Notes under the pieces: model-generated
Seen by the model: the letters and a program-made list of their open reading frames with translations, nothing else
What the model was told of the DNA's origin: nothing
Database searches by the model: none
Made by a program: the position numbers and the translations under genes
Part shown: positions 8,825-18,950 of the stretch, in pieces
Layout: each line of letters starts with the position of its first letter
Numbering within the stretch: the stretch's first letter is position 1
Assembly (NCBI GenBank): GCA_902825845.1
Contig: CADECM010000007.1
Span: 54,199-109,792, forward strand
Source of the DNA: an uncultured beta proteobacterium
GTDB lineage: Bacteria > Pseudomonadota > Gammaproteobacteria > Burkholderiales > SG8-41
DNA length: 55,594 nt
Reading direction: 5' to 3'

Positions 8825-11410
8825 TCAGCGTATGCACACCCGAAACCGCAGTTGAATACCGGGTATCGTGCCGCCGCCCGTACCGCTGACGAACACGCCT
8901 TTGGGATAGACCTCGATGCGCCGGATCGCGGCATCGCAGCCCAGCGCATTTGGCGTCAGCGCGGTAATGCGCGCGCCGCCGCTCACCGCGTTGAAATACT
9001 CCAGGTCGTCGGTGGCGCTGGCGGCATTGGCATAGGTGTAGGTCAGGCCACTGGCCGCGGCACCCTGCGCAAAGGCGACTGGTCCGCTGCCCGCCCCGGC
9101 GATGTCGCTGACCACCAGCGCCGTGCCTGCGTCCAGCGGGTCGATCACCCGCACGGTGTCGGCAGTCATGGCGACACCGGGATTGGTCACCAGCAGCGTG
9201 TACTCGATGATCGCGCCCGGTATGCGCTTGGGATTGGTGGCGCCATTCACCGGGTCGGAAATCAGGGTGGACAATTTGGTGATGGTGGGCGGGCAGGAAT
9301 CCACCACCCCGGTCGCATCCGTGGCGCCGGCCGTGGGAAACGCCGGCGACTGCGTGAGATAAGTGCCGGCCGGGAGTCCATTGCTGTTCTGCGTGGCATC
9401 CGCGTTGTCGGTAGCGCCGAGCGTTCCCGCCGACGCCTGATTGAGAATATTGCCGCAGACTGCGGTAACGCCGGCGTTGACCGTAACGCGCAAGGTGGCC
9501 TGAATCACGCCGCCGGCCGGCAACGTTACCGGCGCCGACAGCAAGGTGTTGCTTGCGGCGCCGTTGTAGCCCGCATTGGCCGTGGCCGCTGCACCGCCTG
9601 TGGTCACCAATGCCAGCGAGCCCGCGACATAGGTCAAGCCCGGCGGCAGGGTATCTGTAATGTTGAATCCGGCAATCGCCGCGCCCGTGCCATTGCGGTA
9701 AATCACGGTGTATTCGAGGGTATCGCCCGGATTGACCAGCCCGCTGATGCCAGTGTCGGTAAAGAGGCGCACCGCCTTGACCGCCGCGGGACAGTACGCC
9801 GCGGGCGCCGCGCCGGGAACTGTTGGCGCATTGAACGCGGCGACGCCGCCGCTGGCCGCCGCTGTCCCATAACCGTCGGCAGTGGTCGTGGTTTTGCCGG
9901 AGATACCGCCGGCAAAGGTTGCGCCGAGGGACCAACCGATCGCCGGACTGAATGCGATGAAACCGCCGCCGCCGCCGCCGCCGGGACCATGCCGGTTGTC
10001 CGGCGTTCCGCCCAGTGCCTGCGAGCGCCATGCATTGCCGCCGTTCCCGCCCGCCACGTTCACATTGGCACTCCCGGCGGACAGGGTCAGCAATACCACC
10101 GCGCCGCCGCCGCCGCCGCCGCCCGCGCCGTCATTCAGCACGTTGTAGCCGTCCGCGCCGCGCGCATCGATCAACCCCGCGCCCGACACACTGCCGGCGC
10201 GCAGAATCACAATGCCGCCGCCGCGCGCGCCGCTCGAACACAGCGCACCCGCACTGCAGCCGACGCCCGGGGGATTGGTATAGGTCGCCGCGTCTGCTGT
10301 CGCATTGTTGGTGGTGGCCGCGCCGCCGCCGCCGCCCATGAACACAGTGCCCATGTTCAGTGTTGTTGAATAGCCGAAACCGCCGCGGCCGCCGCTGGCA
10401 CGATTGCTGTTCCAGGTATTGCCGCCCACCGATCCCACGCCATAGTTGCCGCCTCCCCCCCCGCCGGCATTCTCGTCGTTGCCCGCGGTATTGCCATCGG
10501 TGCCGCCGCCACCGGCATTAGCCGGCGCGCCGCGCGCGAACGATCCGTTCTCATAGCCTTCGGCGCCGTTGTCGAGCAGCACCGGCGCTGCATTGAATGT
10601 GGTCACGTTGTTGATCCAGCGCGGCGTGCCCGCGATGCCTTCCCCTTTGGCGCCGTTCGCGCCCGCAGTCCCGCCCGGCGCTATGGTGCGGTAATCGTTG
10701 TTGGTGCCCGTGCCGCTGCCCGACAATTGCCGTCCCGCGCCACCGCGAAAACCCAGCCCCGCCACATTGATCGCCGTGGCGCCGCCCAGCGTCAGGGCAC
10801 CCAGTACATCCAGTGCGACCACGCCGCCGGTGGATCCGTTCCAGTCGGGCGCGGTCACGCCAGTGGCACTTGCCGTGGCACATGCCGGCAGGCGCAGCGC
10901 CTGCCAGCGCGCGTTGCCCGGAGTGGCGCTGCCGGCGTTATCCCTTGTGCGCAGGGCAAAGCTCAGTGCCGGCGTAAACGTCAGCGTGCCGCCGCCGGCG
11001 CCGACAGCCGTGACTGCGCGCACGAATTGATAACGTCCGGCACTGTTCAGCGCGGTGGACCCGGAACCCAGATTGGCGGCATTACCGGAGCCGTACGCGG
11101 TGCCGTTGCTGCTATCGATATCGGCATCCTGCATCTGGATCAGCAGTACCAGGTCGCCCGCGGCAATGGCAGCGCCCGCGCCGCCGGCGCGCCGCGCGCC
11201 CAGCGTGACACTGCCGGCACCCGCGAGAGCGCTGCCGCTGCCCTGCCAATAATCGTTGGCCACGCCGCTCAGTGTGCAATTTGTGGTGGGCAATGTCGCG
11301 GGACACACCGCCTGCGCATGCGCGCGCGGCAGGAACAGAAAAAGCGCCAGCAGCAGTGCCGCAGCCAGCACCGGCACCATCGCCCCGTGTGAACGAGCAG
11401 GACCGGTCAA
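8825..11410 (-). CDS. secreted Gly-rich DUF11-type surface protein (861 aa)
   Basis: An 861-residue exported protein. The signal peptide runs to about residue 33 (LLLALFLFLPRAHA). Residues about 35-530 are Gly/Ala/Asn-rich with many GGGGG stretches, a low-complexity beta pattern seen in large bacterial surface proteins. Two DUF11-like domains follow (KAVRLFTDTGISGLVNPGDTLEYTV near 545 and PTITKLSTLISDPVNG near 700), and it ends RFRVCIR like its neighbour. The start is TTG at 11410, preceded by GAGGT, and its TTGA overlaps the stop of the 2017-residue gene by 4 nt, arguing for translational coupling; an internal ATG at 11380 is the alternative. Role unknown. Confidence 0.75.
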   Translation of the reverse strand: MTGPARSHGAMVPVLAAALLLALFLFLPRAHAQAVCPATLPTTNCTLSGVANDYWQGSGSALAGAGSVTLGARRAGGAGAAIAAGDLVLLIQMQDADIDSSNGTAYGSGNAANLGSGSTALNSAGRYQFVRAVTAVGAGGGTLTFTPALSFALRTRDNAGSATPGNARWQALRLPACATASATGVTAPDWNGSTGGVVALDVLGALTLGGATAINVAGLGFRGGAGRQLSGSGTGTNNDYRTIAPGGTAGANGAKGEGIAGTPRWINNVTTFNAAPVLLDNGAEGYENGSFARGAPANAGGGGTDGNTAGNDENAGGGGGGNYGVGSVGGNTWNSNRASGGRGGFGYSTTLNMGTVFMGGGGGAATTNNATADAATYTNPPGVGCSAGALCSSGARGGGIVILRAGSVSGAGLIDARGADGYNVLNDGAGGGGGGGAVVLLTLSAGSANVNVAGGNGGNAWRSQALGGTPDNRHGPGGGGGGGFIAFSPAIGWSLGATFAGGISGKTTTTADGYGTAAASGGVAAFNAPTVPGAAPAAYCPAAVKAVRLFTDTGISGLVNPGDTLEYTVIYRNGTGAAIAGFNITDTLPPGLTYVAGSLALVTTGGAAATANAGYNGAASNTLLSAPVTLPAGGVIQATLRVTVNAGVTAVCGNILNQASAGTLGATDNADATQNSNGLPAGTYLTQSPAFPTAGATDATGVVDSCPPTITKLSTLISDPVNGATNPKRIPGAIIEYTLLVTNPGVAMTADTVRVIDPLDAGTALVVSDIAGAGSGPVAFAQGAAASGLTYTYANAASATDDLEYFNAVSGGARITALTPNALGCDAAIRRIEVYPKGVFVSGTGGGTIPGIQLRFRVCIR

Positions 11411-14400
11411 CGCGATACCTCATCGAAATTCAGCCGGCGCCCGTCCGCGGCGTCCTTCTCCCGCAGCATGTCCTGGTCAGCCTTCATGCGCAGATACAGA
11501 TACCAGCCCTTGGCGGTGGCGTTGGCGCTGGTGAAATCGCGGTCGCGGAAGCCCGCAAGGTTGTAGCCCACGCCGAGCCACACATTGGCGGCCGGCGAAA
11601 ATCCGACCGACACGCCGTACGACGCCGCAAAGTTGCGCGACTGCCAGGTATGCAGCAACGAGCCGTGCACGCCCAGGTCAAAGCGATTGCCAAAGTCATA
11701 GCGCACTTCCGCGCCGTACAAATCGGTGAAGCCCGACACTCGGGTGAGATCAAACGAATCCAGCACGTATTTCGCGCCGTACTGGAAGGCGATCTGCGTG
11801 GCGCGATTGTATTGATAGTTAACGTTGTTGTTGGTTACGAACCGGCGGCTCAACGCGCCGCCGGTGGCGGCCGACTCTTCGGCGATGTAATCAAGGCGGC
11901 TCAGTACGATCCACAGACTGTCGATCGGCCGGAAGGCGTATGACAGGCGCAGATCGAACGTTTTGCTGTTGCCGCCCAATCCGCCATTGCTGTTGCTGTA
12001 GAGCACCGTCGCCGCGACAACCTCGCCCGCCTTCAGATCCCGGTGCACCGCGGCGGCGGCGTTGAGTTTGTCCAGCGTCTCGCCATGGCGGTATTCGGCG
12101 CGCGCGGTGGCGCCCCACGCCCCCTGATTCCAGGTCGCGCCCGCGAACACCGCAGTGTAATCTTCGACCGGCGGCGCCGCGATGCCCACCGGCGGCAATA
12201 CGCTTTGCGAAGCGGCCCCGGCCGTGGCATTGGCGCCCTGCGCGGCCGGCACCCGCGGATTCAGCGCCTCAACCGCCGGTTTGTGCAGCGTTTTGGTGCG
12301 GTCCATGCCGGCCTGCACGGTGAGCGTGGGGGTGAGGCGCATGGTCTGGGTGGTGCTGCTGCTGGTCGACACTGCCGGACCGTCGGGTGTTTGCGTCAGA
12401 TTGAACGCGGTGGCGCTCTCGGCGCCGTCCCAGGGTTTCGTCTTCAAGCCCACGCGCGTGGTCGAAGCGTTGTCCGGCCCGCCAAACGCCATTTCATGAT
12501 CCATGAACAGCGTGGTTTTTTCGCTGACCTTGAAGTCGCCGCCCACCCGCACGCGGCTCGGATAATCCGAGCTGCTCTGCTTGCCGGACAGATCGAACTC
12601 GGCATCCACGCGCAGGTTGAGCCGGCCGTCCATCACTTTGCGGCTGCCGCCGGCCACCACTTGATTCGACTGCAGCGTCTCGCCGTTTGCCGGCTCGTCG
12701 CGCACGATACGCCCGCCGACGTAGGCACTGTGATCGGGCTTGACGTAGTTGGCGCGCGCTTCCACCTGCGAACGCTTCGCCTCGGCGCCCGCGTTGTCGA
12801 TGCGCTCATGCAGCACGCGCGCGTTGAGCGCGGTGTCCGGGCTGACCTTCACGGAAACGTCGGCGCCGGCCTTGGTGGTGCCCGCGCCCGCCGCGGCCTG
12901 CTGGCCGAGACCGAAGCCGGCCTGCTGCCCCCGCACGTAGGCGCTGCCCGCGACGTTGGCATCCTGGCGCCGCACTTCGACCACGTAGGCGTTGCCCTTG
13001 ACCTCGGCGCCGGCCACCTCCCGCTTGCTGTGGGCGACTTCGGCGCGCAGCCGGGTCTTGTCGTCGATGTGGTAGGTGGCGTCGGCGCCCTGCAGATCGC
13101 CGCGCGCGCCGCGGGTGCCTTCGTGAATGGCGCTCACGCCCGCTTCGGCTTTGCCGCTCTTGCTTCGCACCGCCACGCGGCCGCCGGCGGTGATGCTTTC
13201 GTCGCGCGCCGGGTCTTCGGACTCATAGTCGACAATGATGTAGACCGGATTGAAGTTCTGGTCCTTGCCCGGTATCGCCTTGCGGAAGAACAGCGTGCCA
13301 GCGCTGTAATCGATTTCATAATCGACCCCGTGCGCCATGGGCTCGCTCTTGAGGATGACTTCGTTGCGGAAGCGGTCGCGGGTTTCCACCGTCACCTTGT
13401 CGCTGTTGATCAGGATGTTGCCGCGTGTCAGGCGGTAAAAGCCCGAGGTGCCGTCGGGGCGCAATTCGTCCTTGACGAAGGCCTGCGCGGTGCGCGTGGC
13501 GAACGCGGTATAGGACACATTCTCGCCGCGGAATTCGCTCTTGATGCCATTCAGCGTGCGCGAGTAGCGCGACAGCTCGGTCACCGTCATGCCGGTATTG
13601 AAATCGCCGAACAGCGTGTACCACTGGTTGCGTTCGATCTTCAGGTACAGTTTACGCGTGCTGGCGGCGTCATACTGCGCGCTGGTGACGTCGCCGTAGA
13701 CGGTGTAGTACTGCTTGCGGTCGATGGTCTGCAACAGCCGCTCGCCCTGGTTGCCGCCGGTGCCCCCCAGGCGCTTGCGCTCCTTGTCGCTGTCGTAGGC
13801 CATGGTCACCAGGAAATCGCCCGTCACCCGCCCTTTGGCGTAGAACGCCACACGCCCATCCTTCCACAGCTTGTCATCGGCGAGGTCTGCCGGGATATTC
13901 TCCAGCGCGCCCGAAACTTTGCGCTGGCCGATGGTGCCTTCGCCCAGGCCCACCAGTATCCATTCGCGCAGTTCGGGCTTTAACCACGCCCGCAGCACCT
14001 GCGGCGCGCGGCCGGGAAAGTTGAAGGTGAGCGCAACCTCGCCCGAGGTGGTGGTGGGCTGCAGCTGGATCAACGCCAGACCATCACCGGTGACACGCCA
14101 GCGCGCGGTGTTGCCGATGTCATCGAGCAGCGGGCGCGCATCGCGGCGCTTGACCACGTCCAGCGATTGGTAGGGTGCGGAAATCTGCAGTTCGCCGGCG
14201 GTGCCGTGGCGCGCCGGCTTGCCGTCGCGGTCGTAGATGCGCACCGCGATCACCGGCGGGGTGCGCCCATCGGCAATCAGCGTCGAGGCCTGCGCCACGA
14301 AGCGGCCTTCCACGCCCGCGCCGGAAAAATGCATCCGGCGCTCGGCGCGATCGACCTCGGCGCCCGAGGCATCCACCGCCACCACCACGATTTTGTTTTC

Positions 14401-17400
14401 GCCATCCTGCAAACCGATGCTGCCCCAGCGCGACAGCGCGATCTGCTTATGCGCGTTCTGTTCGGTGCCGTCATAGCTCAGCGGCGGCGCCGGCACGCCG
14501 TTCATGGTGACCGTGACCTTGAGGGTCGGGTGATGCTTGACGAACACCTTGGTGGCGTTGATACCCGGAATGAAGTCCGCCGGCGGGTAGACGATTTCCA
14601 GTCCTTGTTCGGCCGTCGCCAGCCACGCCGCGTCGAACTTTTCGGCGCCCGGCGCGTAAATGTTGAGGTTCTCCTCGTGCCGCGGCAACGCGGCCGCGGG
14701 CTGCGCGCCCGGTTTATCGGCGCCGCTGGGTGATTTCGGCTTGACTATTTGATTATATTTAATAATTTCCGGTCCACTCGACAGCACGCCAGTGGCCGCG
14801 CCGCGCGCGGACAGGGATAACTGCAACGGCGGCAGGCGCCGCGTTTCACCGTCGGCACTCTGGAACTGGCTCATTGCCTGCAGCATGCTTTCCGCGTCTG
14901 CAGCGCCCTTCAATGCAAACTCGATCTTCTTTACCCACTCGCCGCCGGTATCGCCGGCGCGGAACACCAGCAGGTTGTCGTTCACTTCAGGATCCGCAAA
15001 CGCCGCGCCATTCACGCGCGTGCTGCTCGCCGCATAGGTCAGGCCTTTGGGCAGCGCGATCGTCGCCGACAGGTTGCGCACCGCCGCGGTAATCCCTTTC
15101 AGTTCCAGCGTTGCCTTGAAGCCGCCGTCCACCGGCGCCGCCAGCACACGGTGACCCACCTCATGGCTCACGCTGCCACGGCCGGTTTTGCGCACGTAAA
15201 AGTCCGCCCGCCACATTGTGCCGCCGCGCACATTGACGAACTGCGAGAATGCGCGCCCGCCGTGGCGCGAGTTGTCCTCGCACAACACCGGCTCGTAGCC
15301 GTCGGGCAGCGACTTCACATCCAGTTGCACCACGTGCGTGCCGGATTTCACGCCTTCAATGTGCCACTTGCCGTCGCGGTCGGTGCGCACATAGGCGCCG
15401 TCTTCCATAAAAATGCGCGCGCCCTCGACGCCCTTGCCGAAGAATTGCTCAGGGTGGCACAGGCCGGCATTCGACGCCTGCAGTGGCGGCTGGCCGGCCA
15501 CGCCAGCCTGCGCCAGCTTCGGCCCACTGTCGCCCACTTCAATCACGCGGCCCAGCAGTATGGTGCGCGTACGGAACAGATCTTCCTTGATGTTGACCGT
15601 GGCGCGCGCCGCCAGCGAACGGACGCCGCGATCGCCCGCGGCTTGCGCGGTATTCACGGCATCGCCCAACGACGCGCCGGCGGTGATCTCGGTCACATAG
15701 CGGATTTCTTTGGTGACGCCGATGTCCACCGCACCGATGGCAAAGGTGAGAGTGCGGCCATCGCCTGAAATCGCCGGGTTGGCCGCCAGCGCGCCGTTGA
15801 TGCGCGCCGTGCCCGCGCGATAGCGGAAGCCCGGCGGCAGGCGGTCAGAAACGCTTACGCCGGTGACATTGACTTTGCCCGGATTGGACAGTTGCAGCTG
15901 GTATTGCACAAAATCGCCGACGGCTGCCACGGTTTTGCCAATGGTCTTGGTCAGCACCAGCGTGCCCCCCCCGCCGAGCGGATCCAGCGGCACGTGGTTA
16001 TTGATCACGTTGGGGTCGCCCGGCGCCAGTGAAAACGTCAGATGGTAGAGGGTGGGTTGCCCTACTGGTGGCGGACCGGATTGTGCCTGCACCGCCAGCA
16101 CGCCGCCGATGCCCAGTCCGGTGGGGTCGAGCGCCGCGGCGGGCGGGATCAATACCGACGGCGAAACATAGCCCGCGGGCGGCGTCACGGTGATGGTGTA
16201 GTTGCCTGGCGGCGCGCCGCCCACCAGCAGGTACTGGTAAAACCCGTCCGCGCCCGTCACCTGATTCACGTTCGCCGCACCTCCCAGAAGGTGCAGCGCC
16301 GGATCAAAGCCCGCCGGTCCCGCGAAGGTCACCGTGGCACCGGCAATCGGTTCGCGCGTGGCCGAGTCGTACACCACGCCCGACGGATCCAGCGGCAGAC
16401 TTTGCTCGACCACGTTGTCGCCCGCCTGCAAGGCGAGCAGGATGCGTCCGCTGCGCTGCACCTGAGCCGTAGAGCCGCCGCTGGTGAGGCTGTAGCAATT
16501 GCCCGCGGCAATGGGGCTCACCACATTGGGCGGATTCGTTTCGGGCAGGGTAGCGCAGGTAATGGTGTTGGCAAAGCCCGCGCCCGCGACTGCTGTCTCC
16601 GTGGTCACCGGCAACCCGTACACCACGTTGCCGGCGCGATCGCGAAACTCGATCTGGTAGCTGACGCCCGCGGGCAGGTTCGCCACCGAATAGGCGCCGT
16701 TGGCATCGGTGGCGGCAGTACGCACAACGGTGGTAGCCGCCGCGTCATAGACGCGCACGGTGAAGCCTTCGATCAGGCGTTCTCCCGGATTGCGCGCGCG
16801 GTCGTGATTGGCGTCAAGCCATACGCGGCCGGACAGCGTGCCGGTGGTGCCGGCCCCGGCCAGAATCTGCGTCTGCACCGAAGCCAGATTGTTGAGCGGG
16901 GTCGGATCGATCGCTCCGGCAATCGATACCAGCCCCTGAAGGGTAATGGTTGCCGGTGTTGCCGGCGCCGTGCCGCGCAGCGTGATCTCCACGCGCGCGC
17001 CCACCGGAAATGCCGGCAGGGTAATGGTAACCGGCGTGCCTGCCGCCGTGGGTGCGCCCACGGTGACAGCGCCACAGGTTCCCGTGGTGAGTACCGCGCA
17101 CGCAGCGCTGATACCCGTCACCCCCGGCGGCACCGTGACGGTCACCTGCGCACCGTCCGCCGCCTGGGGGCCTACATTGCTTGCAACAGCTTTCCATACG
17201 ATTGCCGCACCGGGAGCGGCTTGCGCCGGCCCGGTCATGGCCAGCGTCAGATCGGAGCCCAGTATGTAGGGCGACACCGTGATCTGATGCTGCACGCTGC
17301 TGGTGGTCGTGCTTGCGCCTACCGTCGATTGTACTCGGGCGGTATTGGTAATCGTCGTGCCTGCGGGCGTGGCAGCCATGGCCGTGACGGCAATGCCCGG

Positions 17401-17460
17401 AACGAGCACCGCCATCAGGCATAACCACGCCCGCACAGTACGTGCGATCACTGCAAACAC
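11407..17460 (-). CDS. giant exported Ig-like/DUF11 protein with barrel-like C-terminal half (2017 aa)
   Basis: A 2017-residue exported protein. Signal peptide to about residue 29 (VTAMA). Then a DUF11-like domain (about 40-200), an SdrD-B/carboxypeptidase-regulatory-like domain (GRVWLDANHDRARNPGE, about 206-275), another of that type (about 355-430), a second DUF11 domain (KTIGKTVAAVGDFVQYQLQ, about 492-630), a third regulatory-like domain (about 665-755) and further beta domains. From about 1165 to the C-terminus the sequence changes to alternating aromatic strands with short turns, ending WYLYLRMKADQD, which looks like an outer-membrane beta-barrel. Start is a GTG at 17460 with no clear Shine-Dalgarno, 35 nt after the previous gene. 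Likely the membrane anchor of the locus; domain edges are approximate. Confidence 0.8.
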   Translation of the reverse strand: MFAVIARTVRAWLCLMAVLVPGIAVTAMAATPAGTTITNTARVQSTVGASTTTSSVQHQITVSPYILGSDLTLAMTGPAQAAPGAAIVWKAVASNVGPQAADGAQVTVTVPPGVTGISAACAVLTTGTCGAVTVGAPTAAGTPVTITLPAFPVGARVEITLRGTAPATPATITLQGLVSIAGAIDPTPLNNLASVQTQILAGAGTTGTLSGRVWLDANHDRARNPGERLIEGFTVRVYDAAATTVVRTAATDANGAYSVANLPAGVSYQIEFRDRAGNVVYGLPVTTETAVAGAGFANTITCATLPETNPPNVVSPIAAGNCYSLTSGGSTAQVQRSGRILLALQAGDNVVEQSLPLDPSGVVYDSATREPIAGATVTFAGPAGFDPALHLLGGAANVNQVTGADGFYQYLLVGGAPPGNYTITVTPPAGYVSPSVLIPPAAALDPTGLGIGGVLAVQAQSGPPPVGQPTLYHLTFSLAPGDPNVINNHVPLDPLGGGGTLVLTKTIGKTVAAVGDFVQYQLQLSNPGKVNVTGVSVSDRLPPGFRYRAGTARINGALAANPAISGDGRTLTFAIGAVDIGVTKEIRYVTEITAGASLGDAVNTAQAAGDRGVRSLAARATVNIKEDLFRTRTILLGRVIEVGDSGPKLAQAGVAGQPPLQASNAGLCHPEQFFGKGVEGARIFMEDGAYVRTDRDGKWHIEGVKSGTHVVQLDVKSLPDGYEPVLCEDNSRHGGRAFSQFVNVRGGTMWRADFYVRKTGRGSVSHEVGHRVLAAPVDGGFKATLELKGITAAVRNLSATIALPKGLTYAASSTRVNGAAFADPEVNDNLLVFRAGDTGGEWVKKIEFALKGAADAESMLQAMSQFQSADGETRRLPPLQLSLSARGAATGVLSSGPEIIKYNQIVKPKSPSGADKPGAQPAAALPRHEENLNIYAPGAEKFDAAWLATAEQGLEIVYPPADFIPGINATKVFVKHHPTLKVTVTMNGVPAPPLSYDGTEQNAHKQIALSRWGSIGLQDGENKIVVVAVDASGAEVDRAERRMHFSGAGVEGRFVAQASTLIADGRTPPVIAVRIYDRDGKPARHGTAGELQISAPYQSLDVVKRRDARPLLDDIGNTARWRVTGDGLALIQLQPTTTSGEVALTFNFPGRAPQVLRAWLKPELREWILVGLGEGTIGQRKVSGALENIPADLADDKLWKDGRVAFYAKGRVTGDFLVTMAYDSDKERKRLGGTGGNQGERLLQTIDRKQYYTVYGDVTSAQYDAASTRKLYLKIERNQWYTLFGDFNTGMTVTELSRYSRTLNGIKSEFRGENVSYTAFATRTAQAFVKDELRPDGTSGFYRLTRGNILINSDKVTVETRDRFRNEVILKSEPMAHGVDYEIDYSAGTLFFRKAIPGKDQNFNPVYIIVDYESEDPARDESITAGGRVAVRSKSGKAEAGVSAIHEGTRGARGDLQGADATYHIDDKTRLRAEVAHSKREVAGAEVKGNAYVVEVRRQDANVAGSAYVRGQQAGFGLGQQAAAGAGTTKAGADVSVKVSPDTALNARVLHERIDNAGAEAKRSQVEARANYVKPDHSAYVGGRIVRDEPANGETLQSNQVVAGGSRKVMDGRLNLRVDAEFDLSGKQSSSDYPSRVRVGGDFKVSEKTTLFMDHEMAFGGPDNASTTRVGLKTKPWDGAESATAFNLTQTPDGPAVSTSSSTTQTMRLTPTLTVQAGMDRTKTLHKPAVEALNPRVPAAQGANATAGAASQSVLPPVGIAAPPVEDYTAVFAGATWNQGAWGATARAEYRHGETLDKLNAAAAVHRDLKAGEVVAATVLYSNSNGGLGGNSKTFDLRLSYAFRPIDSLWIVLSRLDYIAEESAATGGALSRRFVTNNNVNYQYNRATQIAFQYGAKYVLDSFDLTRVSGFTDLYGAEVRYDFGNRFDLGVHGSLLHTWQSRNFAASYGVSVGFSPAANVWLGVGYNLAGFRDRDFTSANATAKGWYLYLRMKADQDMLREKDAADGRRLNFDEVSR
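14742..14768 (+). repeat. dispersed AT-rich motif, copy 2, inside a coding region (core 14742-14757)
   Basis: Core TGACTATTTGATTATA, with one mismatch at an otherwise conserved position. It lies inside the gene for the 2017-residue protein, where it encodes IIKYNQIVK with AT-rich codons unlike the surrounding GC-rich sequence. Confidence 0.6.
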
Positions 17461-17495
17461 AACGCGATCAGCGCGTCTGGCTTACGTCAATGCGA

Positions 17496-18833
17496 TCACC
17501 TGATGATCGCGTTAAAACGTATGATCACCGCCTCGCCGCCCTTGAGCTCGCCCGCGGTATAGCCTGCTTCCGCCGGCAACGCCTGCGCGCCCGTGACGGT
17601 GCCGCCGCCCGTGCCAAATCTGATGGTGATCGCAGCCCCGCTGAACGACATGGCATCGCCATCGCTGCCAGTGGTAAAGAACTGACCCGCGGCATTGGCG
17701 CACGTGCCCGCGCCCGACGCGCGCGCGGTGCCCGTGCAACGCAGGCGGAAGCCCGCGCCCGCGGCACTGGCCGGCGGCGACGATACGCACCTGTCCGGCG
17801 CCGCACCGCCGGCGCCCGTGCGCAGATCCGCGTCGAAGTTGAGATTCGCGTTAAGCGCGTCGGTGATGTCCGTCAGCGTCGCAGACGCCGCGGCAGCCGC
17901 GTTGGCGATGGTGATCTCGTACTGCACATAGGCGCCGGGGATACTCTTCGGTGCGGTGGAGCCGTTGAACGGATCGCATATCGGTGTCGCGGTTTTCGAT
18001 ACACTGATCTGCGCCGCGGCAACCTGGAACACGTCGCGCGCCGAACTCTTGCCGTCGTTGGCGATATCGTCGCTGCCGGCGAGGTCGGCAAACACAACGT
18101 CCACCACGCCGGGCGTGTCGCCGCCGGCCGTCGCAACGGTCGCCACGCAACCGGTACCCGCGGGCAACACGCAGGTGTTGACGTTGGCCGTGGTGGCCGT
18201 CAGCGATACCAGCGCGTTGTTGCCGTTGGTCGCGGTTGCAGCGCTGGGAATGTCGCACACCACGTATACGGTCTTCGAATTGCCGGGGGCCACCGGGGAC
18301 AGATTGACGATGGCCTGGTCGACATCCTGCGCGCCCTGAAAGCCGCCGGTTGCGCCGCTTTCGACGAACGCCCTGCAGTTCGTCGCGTCAAATCCCGCGG
18401 TGATGTTCGAATCGTTAAACGGCGTGCCGCTCAGCGAAACGGACTGTCCGTTGGCAATGGCGCCGTTGGGCGTCAGCTGGAAGTCCATCGGCGAGTTGCC
18501 GGTATTGGTCAGCAGGAACGTGGTGACCTGGCCCGTGGCATTCGGCGCCACGTTGGTGGCGGACCCGCCCACTTCGGTGACGACCACATTAACCTTGTTG
18601 TCCACCTTGAAGGTCACCGCGGTACTGGTGATTGCCGGCTGCGCCGTGGCGCCGATGCTGTAGTTCAGCGTCGCCTGGTTGGAGATGTCGGTGTTGGCCG
18701 AAATCCCACCCGCCGTGGTGGTGCCTGACGGCAGGAATTGTGCCAAAGCCGCAGGCGTGTAGATCAAGCCCAGACCGGCACATAGTGCCATGCCGGTCAG
18801 GACGTTTCGGTACCATCGACTGCCGTACTTCAT
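17496..18833 (-). CDS. secreted DUF11-like surface protein (445 aa)
   Basis: A 445-residue exported protein with a signal peptide ending about residue 34 (IYTPAALA). The mature part is Thr/Asn/Ala-rich and beta-predicted: a first domain around residues 60-150 (VDNKVNVVVTEVGG), a middle domain, and a C-terminal DUF11-like domain introduced by CDPFNGSTAPKSIPGA near 290, the same DPxNG / PKxIPGA signature found in the two proteins further down the operon. It ends VIIRFNAIIR. The ATG at 18833 has GAGGAG at ideal spacing; an in-frame upstream ATG (18908) is disfavoured. It may be a secreted subunit working with the barrel protein, which starts 35 nt downstream. Confidence 0.75.
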   Translation of the reverse strand: MKYGSRWYRNVLTGMALCAGLGLIYTPAALAQFLPSGTTTAGGISANTDISNQATLNYSIGATAQPAITSTAVTFKVDNKVNVVVTEVGGSATNVAPNATGQVTTFLLTNTGNSPMDFQLTPNGAIANGQSVSLSGTPFNDSNITAGFDATNCRAFVESGATGGFQGAQDVDQAIVNLSPVAPGNSKTVYVVCDIPSAATATNGNNALVSLTATTANVNTCVLPAGTGCVATVATAGGDTPGVVDVVFADLAGSDDIANDGKSSARDVFQVAAAQISVSKTATPICDPFNGSTAPKSIPGAYVQYEITIANAAAAASATLTDITDALNANLNFDADLRTGAGGAAPDRCVSSPPASAAGAGFRLRCTGTARASGAGTCANAAGQFFTTGSDGDAMSFSGAAITIRFGTGGGTVTGAQALPAEAGYTAGELKGGEAVIIRFNAIIR

Positions 18834-18950
18834 GGTTCGCTCCTCGTGGTTGATACAAAAGTCAAACAAATGCTTCCAAGCATGCCCTCGCTCAGGACTG
18901 GCCTTCATGATTCATCCCTCCCATTTGCCAAAGTGAAAACCTCAATGTGT

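Noticed and set aside
8825..10031. Upstream extension of the 702-residue surface protein frame to 10031
   Set aside because: It overlaps the 861-residue gene in another frame. A good Shine-Dalgarno precedes ATG 8819, 5 nt after that gene's stop.
12043..13983. 646-codon plus-strand frame opposite the giant surface gene
   Set aside because: Shadow frame; composition follows the minus-strand codon positions and no family is seen.
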